In this document: piece after piece, positions 36,701 through 46,612 of the stretch | How positions within the stretch are numbered: the stretch's first letter is position 1 | Layout of the letters: each line of letters begins with the position of its first letter | NCBI GenBank assembly: GCA_031289415.1 | Contig: JAITPN010000094.1 | Span: forward strand, 1 to 64,000 | Direction: 5' to 3' | Length of the DNA: 64,000 nt | From: Prevotellaceae bacterium | GTDB taxonomy: Bacteria > Bacteroidota > Bacteroidia > Bacteroidales > UBA932 | Notes under the pieces: model-generated | What the model was told of the DNA's origin: nothing | The model's input: the letters and a program-made list of their open reading frames with translations, nothing else | Database searches by the model: none | Translations under genes and position numbers: made by a program

Positions 36701-39700
36701 AAACCAGACAGCCACCATCACCTATACATTACAGTACGACAATGAGCCTAATTGCCCTGCCACCTTCACGCAGAGCGTTACCGTGCGCCCGCAGCTCACC
36801 GGAGCGCTCCCTGACGTAACCTATTGCCACGGCGAACAGGCTACGCCGGCAGCTGACTTTAATGTAGAAACAGGCACCGAACTGTCGTGGACTGCCGCCG
36901 GCTACAACAACATTGGGCTGACGGATTCGGGAACCGGCAAGCCTTTGTTTACCACCAGTAATACCACTACGGCATACCAGTCAGGCACCATCACGTACAC
37001 ATTAAAATACACGACATCGCCTGAGTGTTCGGCTACGTTCACGCAGGTAGTTACCGTGCGTCCGCAACCGACCATAGCTAACTCCGCCGCGACATATTGC
37101 CACGACGAGAACGTATCGGCGGTAAATCTGCTGGCGCTGTTGCCCGCAGCTTTACAGGCGGACATGAAAGTGGAATGGGCGGCTACCGGCAGCAACATAG
37201 GATTGACGCCGGCGTCGGGAATAAACGTCATACCCTCATTCATCACCGACAACACCTCGCAGGCTGCGCTCACCGCCACCATCACTGGTACGATAAGCTA
37301 CAAGGATGCGCCGGAATGTGCCGCTGCCACCTTCACGCAAACCATCACCGTACGTCCGCAAATAGCCACCTTGAACGACGTAGTCGCGCTGGATGCAAAA
37401 CTCCGCGATACTATCTTCTGCCACGACGAAACCGTAGCAACGGTTAGCTTAGCGTCGCTGGATGCCTCCCTTGCCATTACATGGGCAAACAACAATACCT
37501 CTATCGGGCTGGGCGCATCGGGCAGCACGTCGGTACCCCAGTGGACAGCCGCCAACCTCTCGCAGGCGGACAAAACAGGTATCCTGACCTACACGGTGAA
37601 ATATACGGCGGCGCCCGAATGTACACATACATTCACGCAAAACGTCACCGTACACCCGCGAATCTCCACCCTGGACGACGTGGTGGCGCTGGATGCAAAA
37701 CTCCGCGATACCATCTTCTGCCATGGCGAAACCGTGGCGCCGATAAATCTTATGCCGCTGCCCGACAACATCTCCGTATCATGGGTGAAGACCGACGGCG
37801 GAAATATCGGAACCATACCGTTCTCCGGCGGTGCACAGGTGCCCGCGTGGGTAACTGAGAACACCTCGAACGGCGCCAAAACAATTACCCTGACCTACAC
37901 GGTGAAATACGATGCTAACCCCGAATGTACCTATACGTTCGAGCAAAACATCACCGTACGTCCGCAAATAGCCGTCCTGGATGCTGTGATAGCGCTGGAT
38001 GCCGCGCTTGCCGACACGATCTTCTGCCACGGCGAAACAGTAGCTGCCATAGACCTGCATGCGATAACCTCGCTGTCGGCAGACTTTGAGGTTACGTGGG
38101 TAAATCCGAACACATCCACCGGATTGACCGCCGCAGGGACAAACACCGTACCCGGATATATCGCCTACAACAAGGGCGCGATGAACAATACATCAAGCAT
38201 TACCTACACGGTGAGTTACAGTACCGCACCTGCATGCCGGTTCGACTTTACGCAAAACATCACGGTGCTTCCGGCGCTGGACAGCCTGCTGAAGATGGCT
38301 GACGTTACCTACCGCAACGGCGACTTTGTGCAGAACATACACCTGAACTCCTTAGTGCCCGACAATGTAACCGTGGACTGGACGAACTCGAACACGGATA
38401 TCGGACTGGACGCCGCAGGATCAGGATTTATACCGTCATACATAGCCATCAACACCGGACACGTAGATGTGAAAGCTGTGATAACCTACACCCTGCGGTA
38501 CGCATCGTACCCCAATACGGTGTGCCAGGCTTTAGACAGCAACACCATCACGGTAACCCCGTACACGATAGGCGACCTCGACCTCGCGGTAACGCCCGTA
38601 GAATCGCAAACAATATGTTACGACGACGACTTTGACGACATCACCCTCAATGCCGTACATGCCCACGGATTGATTCCGGCAGGCGACACGGTTACCTATA
38701 TCGTTGAATTTGTAGATGGCGTAAATATCTTAGACCTTAGCGTACCCCTGAATGCCGATACGTCTATCTACCCCAACCCCGTACAGTGGACGCCGACAGT
38801 CATTAGCGGCGCAGCGGGAAAAGGTATATACCGCATAACGCCGAGATGGGACAACAACGAAGGATTATCGGTAATCTTCACGCTTGAAAAACGGCCTGAA
38901 CTGGTAGCATCCGACATACATACAGATACTTTGACCGTATCCAACGGAGACCATGTGCCTGCCTACACGTTTACAGGAACGAATATTCCCGCAGGCGCAT
39001 CTATAGTATGGGCGCTGAAATCGGGCGACAACGTGGGCGCGGTAGCATCGGGGGTAAATATTATCCCTGCATTTACCGCCGTGAATACCACGCCCGACAC
39101 GACGGAAGCCAAATACTACGTATGGTTGGATCTGAACGGATGTACCAGCGACAGCGCAGAATTTATCATCCGGGTAGCCCCGCGCACCATCAGCGACATC
39201 GACCTCTCGGTGCTGCCCGTAGCGTCGGATACAATATGCGAAGGCAGCGCCTTTAGCGCAATGACCTTCACTGCCAAACATGCCCAGGGGTTGATAAAGG
39301 ACGGCGACAAAATTACCTATAAGGTAGAATTTGTAAGCGGCGACAATGTGCTCGACCTGACAAATAACGTCGCTTCGGCAACCGTAACCGGCGGCGTAAC
39401 AAGCGCCACATGGACGCCTGCAACATCCGGCATAACCGGCATAGGTACCTACCGGGTAACCCCGCGCTGGAACAACAACGAAGGACTGGCGACTCTCTTC
39501 ACCCTCGAAGTACTGCCCGCGCTGAGCGGCATGCTGGGCATTGCCGACGCGACCTACCGCAACGGCGACTTTGTGCCCGACGTAGACCTGCAGGCTTTAG
39601 TGCCCGCCGGCATAGCGGTAAGCTGGACTAACTCAGGCGACGCCATCGGATTGCCGGCAGCCGGCACAGGACGGGTACCGTCGTTCGTAGCGTTAAACCC

Positions 39701-42431
39701 CACAACGGCGGATTATAAGGCGGAACTGATATATACGGTAAGCTATACGGGTGGCGCATGTGCCGCAGCCGATACGAGCATCATCACGGTAACCCCGCGG
39801 ACAAATCTTGATCTGGACTTGTACATGAAGCCCGTAACGGCGCTCACCATCTGCAATACGGACGATACCACAGGCTTCGGCGAGGTGAAACTACAAGCGT
39901 TGCGCACCGTAGGCGTACCTCCGCAATTTACTGCAGGCGACAGCGTCGCATACATTATTGAATTTGTGGACGGCGTAGATATTCTGGATTGGACAACCAC
40001 CGCCGGAAATACAAAATCCATCAAGCTGACCTCGTTAGACGCATCCGTCTTCTGGACGCCGTCAATAGGCAAAGACGCCGACGGTAACCTGCTCACAGGA
40101 AAAGGCACGTATCGCGTAACGCCGCGCTGGAACAACAACCAGGGCATAGCCGTACGCTTTACGCTGGAACACTTGCCGGGCGTGAACGCATCGGACATTA
40201 ACGTACAATCTAGGGAATATGCCAACGGCGACCAGGTGCCTGAATATACATTTACAGGCGCGAATATACCGGAATGCGCGTCGATCGTGTGGGCTTGGGT
40301 AGCGGGAGACCGCGTAGGCTCCGACACCGCAGGCGTGAGCCGCATACCCGCATTCCTCGCCACAAACACCGGAAGCGATACCATCACTGCCGTGTACAAG
40401 GCATGGCTCGAGATAGGAATCTGCGAAAGCGCCGACAGCGTATCCTTTACGATTAGCGTAGCGCCACGCACGGTGGATAATACGGACTTGTCCGTAACGC
40501 CGGTAGAAAGCCAAACCGTGTGCTACAACGGAACGTTCGCCGATATTAAACTTACGGCTAACTACCGCTTTAACGCAGGATTTAACGACTCGACAGCGTT
40601 CCGGTGGGATTTAATCGCAGGAACAGACATCCTGGGCTTGGGCACTACTGGACTGCTTGCCGACAATGACAATATAAGTACGTGGGATTTGAGCAGCGCT
40701 GCCGGCGTAACAGGCTCGGCGACCTACCGCGTGGTGCCGATATGGCACAACTACCAGGGATTGTCAACCGTGTTCACCCTGACGCGATTGCCCGAACCCA
40801 TAGTAGATACGGTAAGCGACATCGTAGTCTGCAACAACAGCGAACTGCCGGCAATACACTTCACGGGAACCTCCGGCACGAAGTTCAAATGGACGCTGGT
40901 AGATAACACCGACACACCCATTACCTCCGACTTGGGCATCGCAAGCAGCGGCGAAGACGCCATTTACCTCCCGCGCTTAGTGAACGGGTCTTCGGTTACG
41001 ATAACCGAATACATTAAGATTACGCCGGTAGTTACGGTGGATACGCTGGTGTGCGAAGGCGCTCCTACGAAGTTCGGCATCACCGTGCTGCCGACACCCT
41101 CGGTAGTGCAGCAACCCAACGTGCTTGCCGGAGTAGGTACGCAAGTAAGCGACATTACATTCACCGGCACGGCGACAAAGTTCCGCTGGGTGATCGGGTC
41201 GGCAACCATATTTGCCAACCCCGCAACGCCGACTATAGGTAATGATGTAATTCCGGCATTCATCACGGAAAACATCAGCGTAGATTTGGTTACGAGTCCG
41301 GTTACGGTAACCCCGATATACAGCGCCAACGGATTGACCTGCGAAGGAGAAACGATGACGTTCTACATTATGGTTACGCCCGCATTCCTCATCAAGCCGC
41401 TGGAAGACATCCGCGTATGCGAAGACGAGAAAACAGCGCAAATCGTGGTGGACGGGCTCCCGTCGAATGACAGGTACTCTATCGACTGGACTTGCAGCAA
41501 CCCGCTGGTTGGCTTGACGGCAGCTGGAAGCAGCCTGCGCAGCGTGCCGGGATTGAATCCTGCAACGATAGACCCTGCGAAACTCAGCGAACTGACTACA
41601 GCTACGGTGGAAGTAACACCGAAACTGACCTACGGAACGCCATTCTTTGGAATACCCGTATCGTTCACCATCACGGTAGTGCCGAAAGTACGACTGAACC
41701 CGACGTACGGGGAATCCGACGCACCGTGGCATCTTGAATACTGCGAAGGCACGTCCACAGGCAATGACCTGACCGTAGTGGCTACAGGATACAACCTCTC
41801 CTACCAATGGTATAAAGACGGCGTAATAGTGCCCGGAGCCGATAAGGCAACCTACACGATAGGCGCCATAGAGACCCAGCACATAGGACGCTACCACGTG
41901 GTGGTTACCGGAGAATGTGGCAGTCAGAAGTCATCTTTCTATGATGTACTGATAAAACCCGAAGTCATCTTCCAACGATGGAACGACCTGCTGGTTGTGG
42001 ATACCAAGGTGAACACCAACGGCGGATACAAATTCTCCAACATTCAATGGTACAAGAACGGCATCTCGTTAGGCGAAGACCTTACGTACTACTATGAAGC
42101 CGGAGGATTGGACGTAAACGCAAGCTACCACATTGTGGCTGAAACACAGTACGGCACGTTCATATCATGCGAGTTCCGTCCGGAAATCGTGGCGAAAGAA
42201 GGTATCATGGTGTATCCGAACCCGGTGAAAGTAAGCAACAAAGTAACGATTGAAGGCGCGGCTACAGCGCGGAGCATCCGTCTGTACACCATCACAGGGG
42301 ACTACATATCCAGTGTAACGCCTGAGGTGGACGCGAAAGTCCGTATGCCGAATATTCCGGGAATCTATTTGATTCAGATTACGCTGAATAACGCGCAAAC
42401 GAAAACTTTTACCATAATTGTTGTACAATAA
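33756..42431 (+). CDS. Giant type IX-secreted repeat protein (adhesin-like)
   Basis: The 2,891-residue protein has a signal peptide (LLVVALCLLFAGMNTAHAQ, ending near residue 46; an ATG at 33789 is an alternative start). A unique N-terminal region reaches about residue 270. About eleven repeats of 85-105 residues follow (about 435-1600), built around TYCHxxxV, SWTAxGxNVGL, TITYTLKY and TFTQxITVRPQL. Further related modules run to about 2400, an Ig-like domain (LSYQWYKDG, about 2690) follows, and the end is a type IX sorting tail (VYPNPVKVSNKVTI, GIYLIQITL). It would be exported through the Por system and anchored at the surface or released. It precedes an OmpA-type protein. Confidence 0.88.
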   Translation: MRTTTCIKTTPMRTGNRYLKIFNLKQLLVVALCLLFAGMNTAHAQCTYTGSYPDAGYGIFNQGTVTISGGLKCVGGATSDIKIIVNMPISLSSYGYSCGGAVMTLLNGNNILMKTELDNILDITASGPASFTSITDGWHINPSYPDLCVSGATEIFFNQVDPSNNPGENEAWYTFTPLGYTGSVYYYLRDDGDYGQWNNPTNPIKTHYEHIRFPIFKTLGIPDMVASATTLTCGQNIPNLKLLITSIIATKGMCQLIDGVNTNPVTLSWKANAAIGLSAGSVSLGHNASGFNTANLPSFTPTGSCAGETVTTIEWSLSNGCYNNKVDITQDITVTQCTDCAGDATVSSDEETICSDGSFSPITLGVVSGTGTPDRFQITLFKGTDVLASYSSITANSGAATWTPQKKASVYGTGVYTITPYRNTTPGAADTVTLTVRPALTAPSFAPATYCHDITVAAQTYTPAAGTSVSWAVTAGSVNNLATGAGPGVHPQWTTNNPGTSDQTGTVTYTLKYTDGLPSSSGGCSVTSTQGITVRPQLVEPTHAAATYCHNERVDALPTTYTVPSGATLTWIASGNVDGLGTSGNGAPASFTSANTTTGNQSSTITYTLKYYNNIPAPDGCQSTFTQVITVQPLSACVTAEAVAPASQTICADANFSAITFTSTPATIAPSAIEYVVEYVSGGTNVVSNAPATITPGTATWTPAKSGATGTGTYKITPYNGGVASGVQGTDATFTLTVLPQLTGTLDNITACHNATVTPITGFTIPAGAALSWTVAGDNVGMSSGSGTDAYSFTTVNTSAVDKNTTVTYTLKYDSEPACAHTFTQIITVRPQLTGALTAKTYCPGDIATPAAEFALPTGTEISWTAANYANVGLTTALGSGKPSFAASYTAPGTATITYTLKYTTSPPCETTFTQDITVRPTLTGTLAAATYCHNATVEPASALNIQPGTNLSWTANGNVDGLSGGSGSGKPVFITNNTGGTNQTATITYTLQYDNEPNCPATFTQSVTVRPQLTGALPDVTYCHGEQATPAADFNVETGTELSWTAAGYNNIGLTDSGTGKPLFTTSNTTTAYQSGTITYTLKYTTSPECSATFTQVVTVRPQPTIANSAATYCHDENVSAVNLLALLPAALQADMKVEWAATGSNIGLTPASGINVIPSFITDNTSQAALTATITGTISYKDAPECAAATFTQTITVRPQIATLNDVVALDAKLRDTIFCHDETVATVSLASLDASLAITWANNNTSIGLGASGSTSVPQWTAANLSQADKTGILTYTVKYTAAPECTHTFTQNVTVHPRISTLDDVVALDAKLRDTIFCHGETVAPINLMPLPDNISVSWVKTDGGNIGTIPFSGGAQVPAWVTENTSNGAKTITLTYTVKYDANPECTYTFEQNITVRPQIAVLDAVIALDAALADTIFCHGETVAAIDLHAITSLSADFEVTWVNPNTSTGLTAAGTNTVPGYIAYNKGAMNNTSSITYTVSYSTAPACRFDFTQNITVLPALDSLLKMADVTYRNGDFVQNIHLNSLVPDNVTVDWTNSNTDIGLDAAGSGFIPSYIAINTGHVDVKAVITYTLRYASYPNTVCQALDSNTITVTPYTIGDLDLAVTPVESQTICYDDDFDDITLNAVHAHGLIPAGDTVTYIVEFVDGVNILDLSVPLNADTSIYPNPVQWTPTVISGAAGKGIYRITPRWDNNEGLSVIFTLEKRPELVASDIHTDTLTVSNGDHVPAYTFTGTNIPAGASIVWALKSGDNVGAVASGVNIIPAFTAVNTTPDTTEAKYYVWLDLNGCTSDSAEFIIRVAPRTISDIDLSVLPVASDTICEGSAFSAMTFTAKHAQGLIKDGDKITYKVEFVSGDNVLDLTNNVASATVTGGVTSATWTPATSGITGIGTYRVTPRWNNNEGLATLFTLEVLPALSGMLGIADATYRNGDFVPDVDLQALVPAGIAVSWTNSGDAIGLPAAGTGRVPSFVALNPTTADYKAELIYTVSYTGGACAAADTSIITVTPRTNLDLDLYMKPVTALTICNTDDTTGFGEVKLQALRTVGVPPQFTAGDSVAYIIEFVDGVDILDWTTTAGNTKSIKLTSLDASVFWTPSIGKDADGNLLTGKGTYRVTPRWNNNQGIAVRFTLEHLPGVNASDINVQSREYANGDQVPEYTFTGANIPECASIVWAWVAGDRVGSDTAGVSRIPAFLATNTGSDTITAVYKAWLEIGICESADSVSFTISVAPRTVDNTDLSVTPVESQTVCYNGTFADIKLTANYRFNAGFNDSTAFRWDLIAGTDILGLGTTGLLADNDNISTWDLSSAAGVTGSATYRVVPIWHNYQGLSTVFTLTRLPEPIVDTVSDIVVCNNSELPAIHFTGTSGTKFKWTLVDNTDTPITSDLGIASSGEDAIYLPRLVNGSSVTITEYIKITPVVTVDTLVCEGAPTKFGITVLPTPSVVQQPNVLAGVGTQVSDITFTGTATKFRWVIGSATIFANPATPTIGNDVIPAFITENISVDLVTSPVTVTPIYSANGLTCEGETMTFYIMVTPAFLIKPLEDIRVCEDEKTAQIVVDGLPSNDRYSIDWTCSNPLVGLTAAGSSLRSVPGLNPATIDPAKLSELTTATVEVTPKLTYGTPFFGIPVSFTITVVPKVRLNPTYGESDAPWHLEYCEGTSTGNDLTVVATGYNLSYQWYKDGVIVPGADKATYTIGAIETQHIGRYHVVVTGECGSQKSSFYDVLIKPEVIFQRWNDLLVVDTKVNTNGGYKFSNIQWYKNGISLGEDLTYYYEAGGLDVNASYHIVAETQYGTFISCEFRPEIVAKEGIMVYPNPVKVSNKVTIEGAATARSIRLYTITGDYISSVTPEVDAKVRMPNIPGIYLIQITLNNAQTKTFTIIVVQ

Positions 42432-42515
42432 ATAATAAATTACTCCGTGAGGCGGATGCCGGAAAGCATCCGCCGGACGCGGACTATAGAAAAACAAAAT
42501 TAAAAATTATCAGAT

Positions 42516-44411
42516 ATGAGAAAATTACTACTAATAATCGCCATCTGCTTATCGGCTAACGCTGTCATAGCACAATCTATCGACTCTACAAATAGTCAAA
42601 CAGTACAGACTGCCGACTCTACCGGCATTGAAACTACGCTGCCCGTAGATTCTACCGGCATTGAAACTGCACAGCCCGTGGATTCTACTAATACTGAAAC
42701 TACGCAGCCCGTAGATTCTACCGGCATTGAAACTGCGCAGCCTGTGGATTCTACTAATACTGAAACTACGCAGCCCGTAGATTCTACCAATATTGAAACG
42801 GCGCCTATTGATTCTACGAACATTGAAGTGGTGCAGCCTATTGACTCTATCAATATTGAAACGGCTCAGCCTGTGGATTCTACCAACATTGAAACAGTAC
42901 AGTCTATTGACTCTACCAACATTGAAACGGCGCAGCTTGTGGACTCTACCAACATTAAGACGGCAGAATCTATTGAGATTGTAGAGACATTGGACTATTG
43001 GCAATACACGCATGAGTTGTCTGCATGGGGGGGCATAGGGTTTCCTTCGTTGTGCTACGACCTTTCGTTCGGAGATCACAGCGGAAAAATAGGATTCCTC
43101 GGAGGATTAGGATACAATTATTTCCTGGACTATAACTGGAGCGTGGGCATTGGCGCGGAATTTTCCGCGTTGTACGCCTCGCTTGATATTTCAAATTTCA
43201 ATGACTATTACGTCATCCCGACATTCGGAGGCATGAACGATCCGCTGAACCTGGAAGTGGAAGGACATGAGTATGCGCAGAAATATATAGCGTATTATAT
43301 CAACGTGCCGCTGACGGCTCGATACCAGTTTGACGTCTGGAAACGGCATAAATTTTATGCCGCCGGAGGTTTGAAAATAGGAATTCCCGTCAGCGCCAAA
43401 TTCGCCACACAGGGTAATTATGAAGCACTGGGACATGAACCCGATGAAGATATCATCGGCAATACCGGAGACACCTATGATAATATTTTGAAAGCGCACG
43501 GGTTCGGACACCAGGAAGTGGATTTCAAAAACGGCACGTGGGCTACTAAATGGAACTGGATACTGACCCTCGAAGCCGGTATGAAATGGCGGCTGAACGA
43601 TAAATTGGCGCTCTATTCTGGCGTGTTCGTGGACTACGGGCTCAACGACATTCGCAAAGGAGACCGCGACAAGCATATCATTAACTACATCGAAATGGAT
43701 AACGGGCTGGACTATTACAAAAATAATACGCCGGCGCTAAATGCTGTCTATGCCTCTAAACCCAACGGATCCGTACAAAGCTTTACCGACAGGGTAAGCA
43801 CGTTTGCCGTAGGGCTGAAAGTGCAATTGGCGTTCGGGTTGAAACCTGCCTCTAAGCTCAACGGATCATCCGTACAAAGCTTAACCGACGATAAGGTAAG
43901 TTCGCCAGCCATTCGAAAACGGACTAGAAAAGCAGCGGAAACAACGCCGCCGATACCGGTGCATGTGGTGAACCAGGCTGATCCAAACGCAGAAGAATTG
44001 AGCAAGATTGCAAACACTATCGTCGAAATGCAAAACGCTATAAAAGCCCTCCTGACAAAGGAAGAAGGATACCTCCTGAAATCGGTGTACGGATTCGATC
44101 TGGATAAAACAGCCATATTGGCTACTATGACAACGAATTTGATGAATAACCTGGATGTGATGAGAAAACATCCGAACATCAAAGTCCTGCTGATTGGACA
44201 TACGGATGATTATGCCACGCATGAATACAATATCGACTTGGGGTTGAGACGTGCTCTTGTCATCAGGGATTGGCTGATTGCCAACGGCATCGATGCCGAA
44301 CGTATCAGCATTGCAACAAAAGGAAAAACGCAGCCGGCTATTCCGAATCTCGACGAAAAAAATAGAAGATACAACCGAAGAGTTATTTTTGAAGAAGTAA
44401 AAGAATATTAA
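42516..44411 (+). CDS. OmpA-family outer-membrane protein with a repeat linker
   Basis: Signal peptide (MRKLLLIIAICLSANAVIA), then about twelve 11-residue repeats of the type QPVDSTNIETA (about 20-155), a beta-barrel-like region (HELSAWGGIGFPSLCYDLSF to about 430), and a C-terminal OmpA domain. The last shows YGFDLDKTAI, LLIGHTDDYATHEYNIDLGL, RRALVIRDWL and NRRYNRRVIF, for peptidoglycan binding. The gene follows the giant secreted protein by 84 bases; OmpA/barrel proteins often sit next to such substrates and may help present them at the surface. Confidence 0.87.
   Translation: MRKLLLIIAICLSANAVIAQSIDSTNSQTVQTADSTGIETTLPVDSTGIETAQPVDSTNTETTQPVDSTGIETAQPVDSTNTETTQPVDSTNIETAPIDSTNIEVVQPIDSINIETAQPVDSTNIETVQSIDSTNIETAQLVDSTNIKTAESIEIVETLDYWQYTHELSAWGGIGFPSLCYDLSFGDHSGKIGFLGGLGYNYFLDYNWSVGIGAEFSALYASLDISNFNDYYVIPTFGGMNDPLNLEVEGHEYAQKYIAYYINVPLTARYQFDVWKRHKFYAAGGLKIGIPVSAKFATQGNYEALGHEPDEDIIGNTGDTYDNILKAHGFGHQEVDFKNGTWATKWNWILTLEAGMKWRLNDKLALYSGVFVDYGLNDIRKGDRDKHIINYIEMDNGLDYYKNNTPALNAVYASKPNGSVQSFTDRVSTFAVGLKVQLAFGLKPASKLNGSSVQSLTDDKVSSPAIRKRTRKAAETTPPIPVHVVNQADPNAEELSKIANTIVEMQNAIKALLTKEEGYLLKSVYGFDLDKTAILATMTTNLMNNLDVMRKHPNIKVLLIGHTDDYATHEYNIDLGLRRALVIRDWLIANGIDAERISIATKGKTQPAIPNLDEKNRRYNRRVIFEEVKEY
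42571..42975. repeat. 33-bp tandem repeat in the OmpA-family gene
   Basis: About twelve units, typical form CAGCCCGTAGATTCTACC plus GGCATTGAAACTGCG, encoding 11 residues; one unit lacks a codon. The inner units alternate ACCGGCATT and ACTAATACT. Confidence 0.9.
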
Positions 44412-44641
44412 GTAAACGGACATGGCTATTCTTAAATAGACTCTATGCCATAATATTCTTTTAGCTTCCCCAATTTGACAGACAATGGTCTAAAGCGCAT
44501 CATGGATTGTTTTTTCCCTGTTGCCCTTTAGACCTTTTTCTGTTGATCGTAATACAACAAAAATAAAGGTTTTCGACTGCAAACGTAAGGTTTGCCCTGA
44601 GAAAAAAACAAGAAAAAGATACATACTTAGAAAAAAAGACA

Positions 44642-44649
44642 TACCTTTG
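44642..44649 (+). promoter_or_regulatory. -7 box ahead of the catabolic gene cluster
   Basis: TACCTTTG, 29 bases before the ATG at 44679, with no clear TTG at the right spacing. The rest of the 267-bp gap holds nothing recognised. Confidence 0.5.
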
Positions 44650-44678
44650 TACTCGAATTTCTAATTTTTTTAAAATAT

Positions 44679-45563
44679 ATGATTAAATACATTGCTCCTG
44701 CACTGACGGCTTTACGTAATGCCAATGAAGTGGACATCGAATCGTGTGTAAGGTTGTATGACAACCTGATTAAGAACGGTATTGACGGCATAGCCGTATT
44801 CGGAACTTCCGGCGAATTTCCGCACATCTCTATTGATGAAAAGAAAAAACTGATTAAAGCCGCTGCGCCGGTGATTAAGGGCAAGGCGGAATATATCGTA
44901 GGGACAGGAAGTATGGACATTAACGAGACCATTGCGTTATCCAATTTCTCGTTTGACAACGGCGCTGATGCGGTAATCATAGTAGGTCCTTACTACTATG
45001 GATTGACCGACGACAGTATTTTTGAATACTATTCAAAAGCCGCCGCCGAAATCAAAGGTAACATTTACATTTATAACTTCCCCGACAGGACAAGTTATTC
45101 CATTAAACCGAAAACCTTGCTGGCGCTTGCTAAAAAGCACAAAAACATTATCGGGGTAAAAGATACGCTGCCCGACATGGGACACACGGTGGACTTAATC
45201 AAAACAATAAAAGCGGAACTGCCCGACTTTGCTGTGTTCAGCGCCTACGACAATAACTTTGCATACAACATATTGTCGGGAGGAAACGGCTGTGTGGCAA
45301 TATTGGCAAACATTGCGCCGAAACTCTTCTCAAATTGGGTGAAAGCCGCGCGGGAACACGATTTTGACTCATTAGCAAAAATACAAAAAACCGTTGACCG
45401 GATGATGGACGTACTATGGATTTATTCGCCATTTCTTTCTACTATGAAACTCTTTTTGGTCGATAGGGGGATTTTTGCCAAAGATGTGATGACGTTTCCG
45501 TCGTTGACCGTTCCCGAAGCAAAGAAACAAGAATTAAGAGATTTTTTTAAAACTATACAGTAA
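44679..45563 (+). CDS. Dihydrodipicolinate synthase/N-acetylneuraminate lyase family aldolase
   Basis: The 294-residue class I aldolase forms a Schiff base with 2-oxo acids. Motifs are GTSGEFPHISIDEKK, the catalytic Tyr in IYIYNFPDRT and Lys in IIGVKDT, then NGCVAILANI. It departs from housekeeping DapA (GTSGEF, not GTTGE) and it stands with a 2-hydroxyacid dehydrogenase, an SDR and a cyclase-family protein, so a catabolic sugar-acid or oxo-acid lyase is more likely than lysine synthesis. It lies 3 bases before the next gene. Confidence 0.85.
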   Translation: MIKYIAPALTALRNANEVDIESCVRLYDNLIKNGIDGIAVFGTSGEFPHISIDEKKKLIKAAAPVIKGKAEYIVGTGSMDINETIALSNFSFDNGADAVIIVGPYYYGLTDDSIFEYYSKAAAEIKGNIYIYNFPDRTSYSIKPKTLLALAKKHKNIIGVKDTLPDMGHTVDLIKTIKAELPDFAVFSAYDNNFAYNILSGGNGCVAILANIAPKLFSNWVKAAREHDFDSLAKIQKTVDRMMDVLWIYSPFLSTMKLFLVDRGIFAKDVMTFPSLTVPEAKKQELRDFFKTIQ

Positions 45564-45566
45564 TAC

Positions 45567-46538
45567 ATGAAAATAGTAATTACAGATAGCAACTTAGGCG
45601 CTATCGATCTTGAGCGGAACGTAGCAGCCCGCTATGGTTTTCAGATTGATTTACCCAGACAATGCAAAACCGAAGAAGACGTGCTTGCCGTAGCAAAAGA
45701 CGCTGACGCGCTTATCGTGCAGTATGCGCCTGTTACAAGGCGAGTTATCGAATCGTTGCCCAAGCTCAAAGCAGTGAGCGAATATGGTGTAGGTTATGAC
45801 AGTATTGATGTGGCGGCTTGTACCGAACGGGGAATTGCGGTGAGTAATGTGCCCGACTATTCCTATCAGGAAGTGTCTGACCATGCCGTAGCCCTCGCCT
45901 TGGCATTGAGCCGCGGTATTGTAGCGCTCGACAAACAAATTCGTAGCGGAAATTACGGACTTGCGGCTGTAAAACCCTTACACAGAATTTCCGATATGGT
46001 GTTCGGCGTTATCGGATTGGGGCGCATAGCCCGCTCCGCAGCCCAAAAAGCCCGCGGAATAGGATTTAAAGTTATCGGTACGGACGTTGCCTTTAAACCC
46101 GGCACTACTACCGACGACGACATTCCGGTAGTTACGTTCGAGGAAGTGCTTGCGCAAAGCGACATCGTGTCGCTGCACGTGCCGCTAATGGACAGTACAA
46201 AACACCTGATAAATGCGGCTACGCTGGCAAAAATGAAAACAGGAGCGATATTGGTAAACACTGCCCGCGGCGGCGTAGTGGACACAGAGGCTTTGATTGC
46301 CGCACTCAAAAATAAAACCATCCGAGCGGCAGGGCTTGACGTATTTGAAACAGAACCGTTGCCCAAAGAGCATCCTTTGACGGCATTGGACAATGTGATT
46401 CTAACGCCTCATGCCGGTTATTATTCCGAAGAGTCGCTTTTCGAACTGAAAACGCGCCCTGTGGAAAATGCAGCAGATGTATTAGCCGGTAAAATACCGC
46501 GAAATATTCTTAACCCGCAGGTTTTACCGAAAAAATAA
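45567..46538 (+). CDS. D-2-hydroxyacid dehydrogenase (NAD-dependent)
   Basis: The 323-residue protein has the cofactor motif VIGLGRIARSAAQKARG and the catalytic Arg in VNTARGGVVDTEAL, Glu in FETEPL and His in LTPHAGYYSEES. This matches the C-terminal-binding-protein/phosphoglycerate dehydrogenase group. The substrate is unknown. It probably reduces or oxidises a product of the aldolase next door, with which it is almost fused in translation (3-base gap). Confidence 0.88.
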   Translation: MKIVITDSNLGAIDLERNVAARYGFQIDLPRQCKTEEDVLAVAKDADALIVQYAPVTRRVIESLPKLKAVSEYGVGYDSIDVAACTERGIAVSNVPDYSYQEVSDHAVALALALSRGIVALDKQIRSGNYGLAAVKPLHRISDMVFGVIGLGRIARSAAQKARGIGFKVIGTDVAFKPGTTTDDDIPVVTFEEVLAQSDIVSLHVPLMDSTKHLINAATLAKMKTGAILVNTARGGVVDTEALIAALKNKTIRAAGLDVFETEPLPKEHPLTALDNVILTPHAGYYSEESLFELKTRPVENAADVLAGKIPRNILNPQVLPKK

Positions 46539-46612
46539 TGAATAAACTTAACAAGATTACATAGCGATAATCCTATGTAATAATAAAAAAAACAGATAGG
46601 AGAATAAATACC

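Noticed and set aside
44679-45563. Housekeeping dihydrodipicolinate synthase (dapA)
   Set aside because: The GTSGEF motif and the catabolic neighbours do not fit the lysine-pathway enzyme; the assignment is kept at family level.
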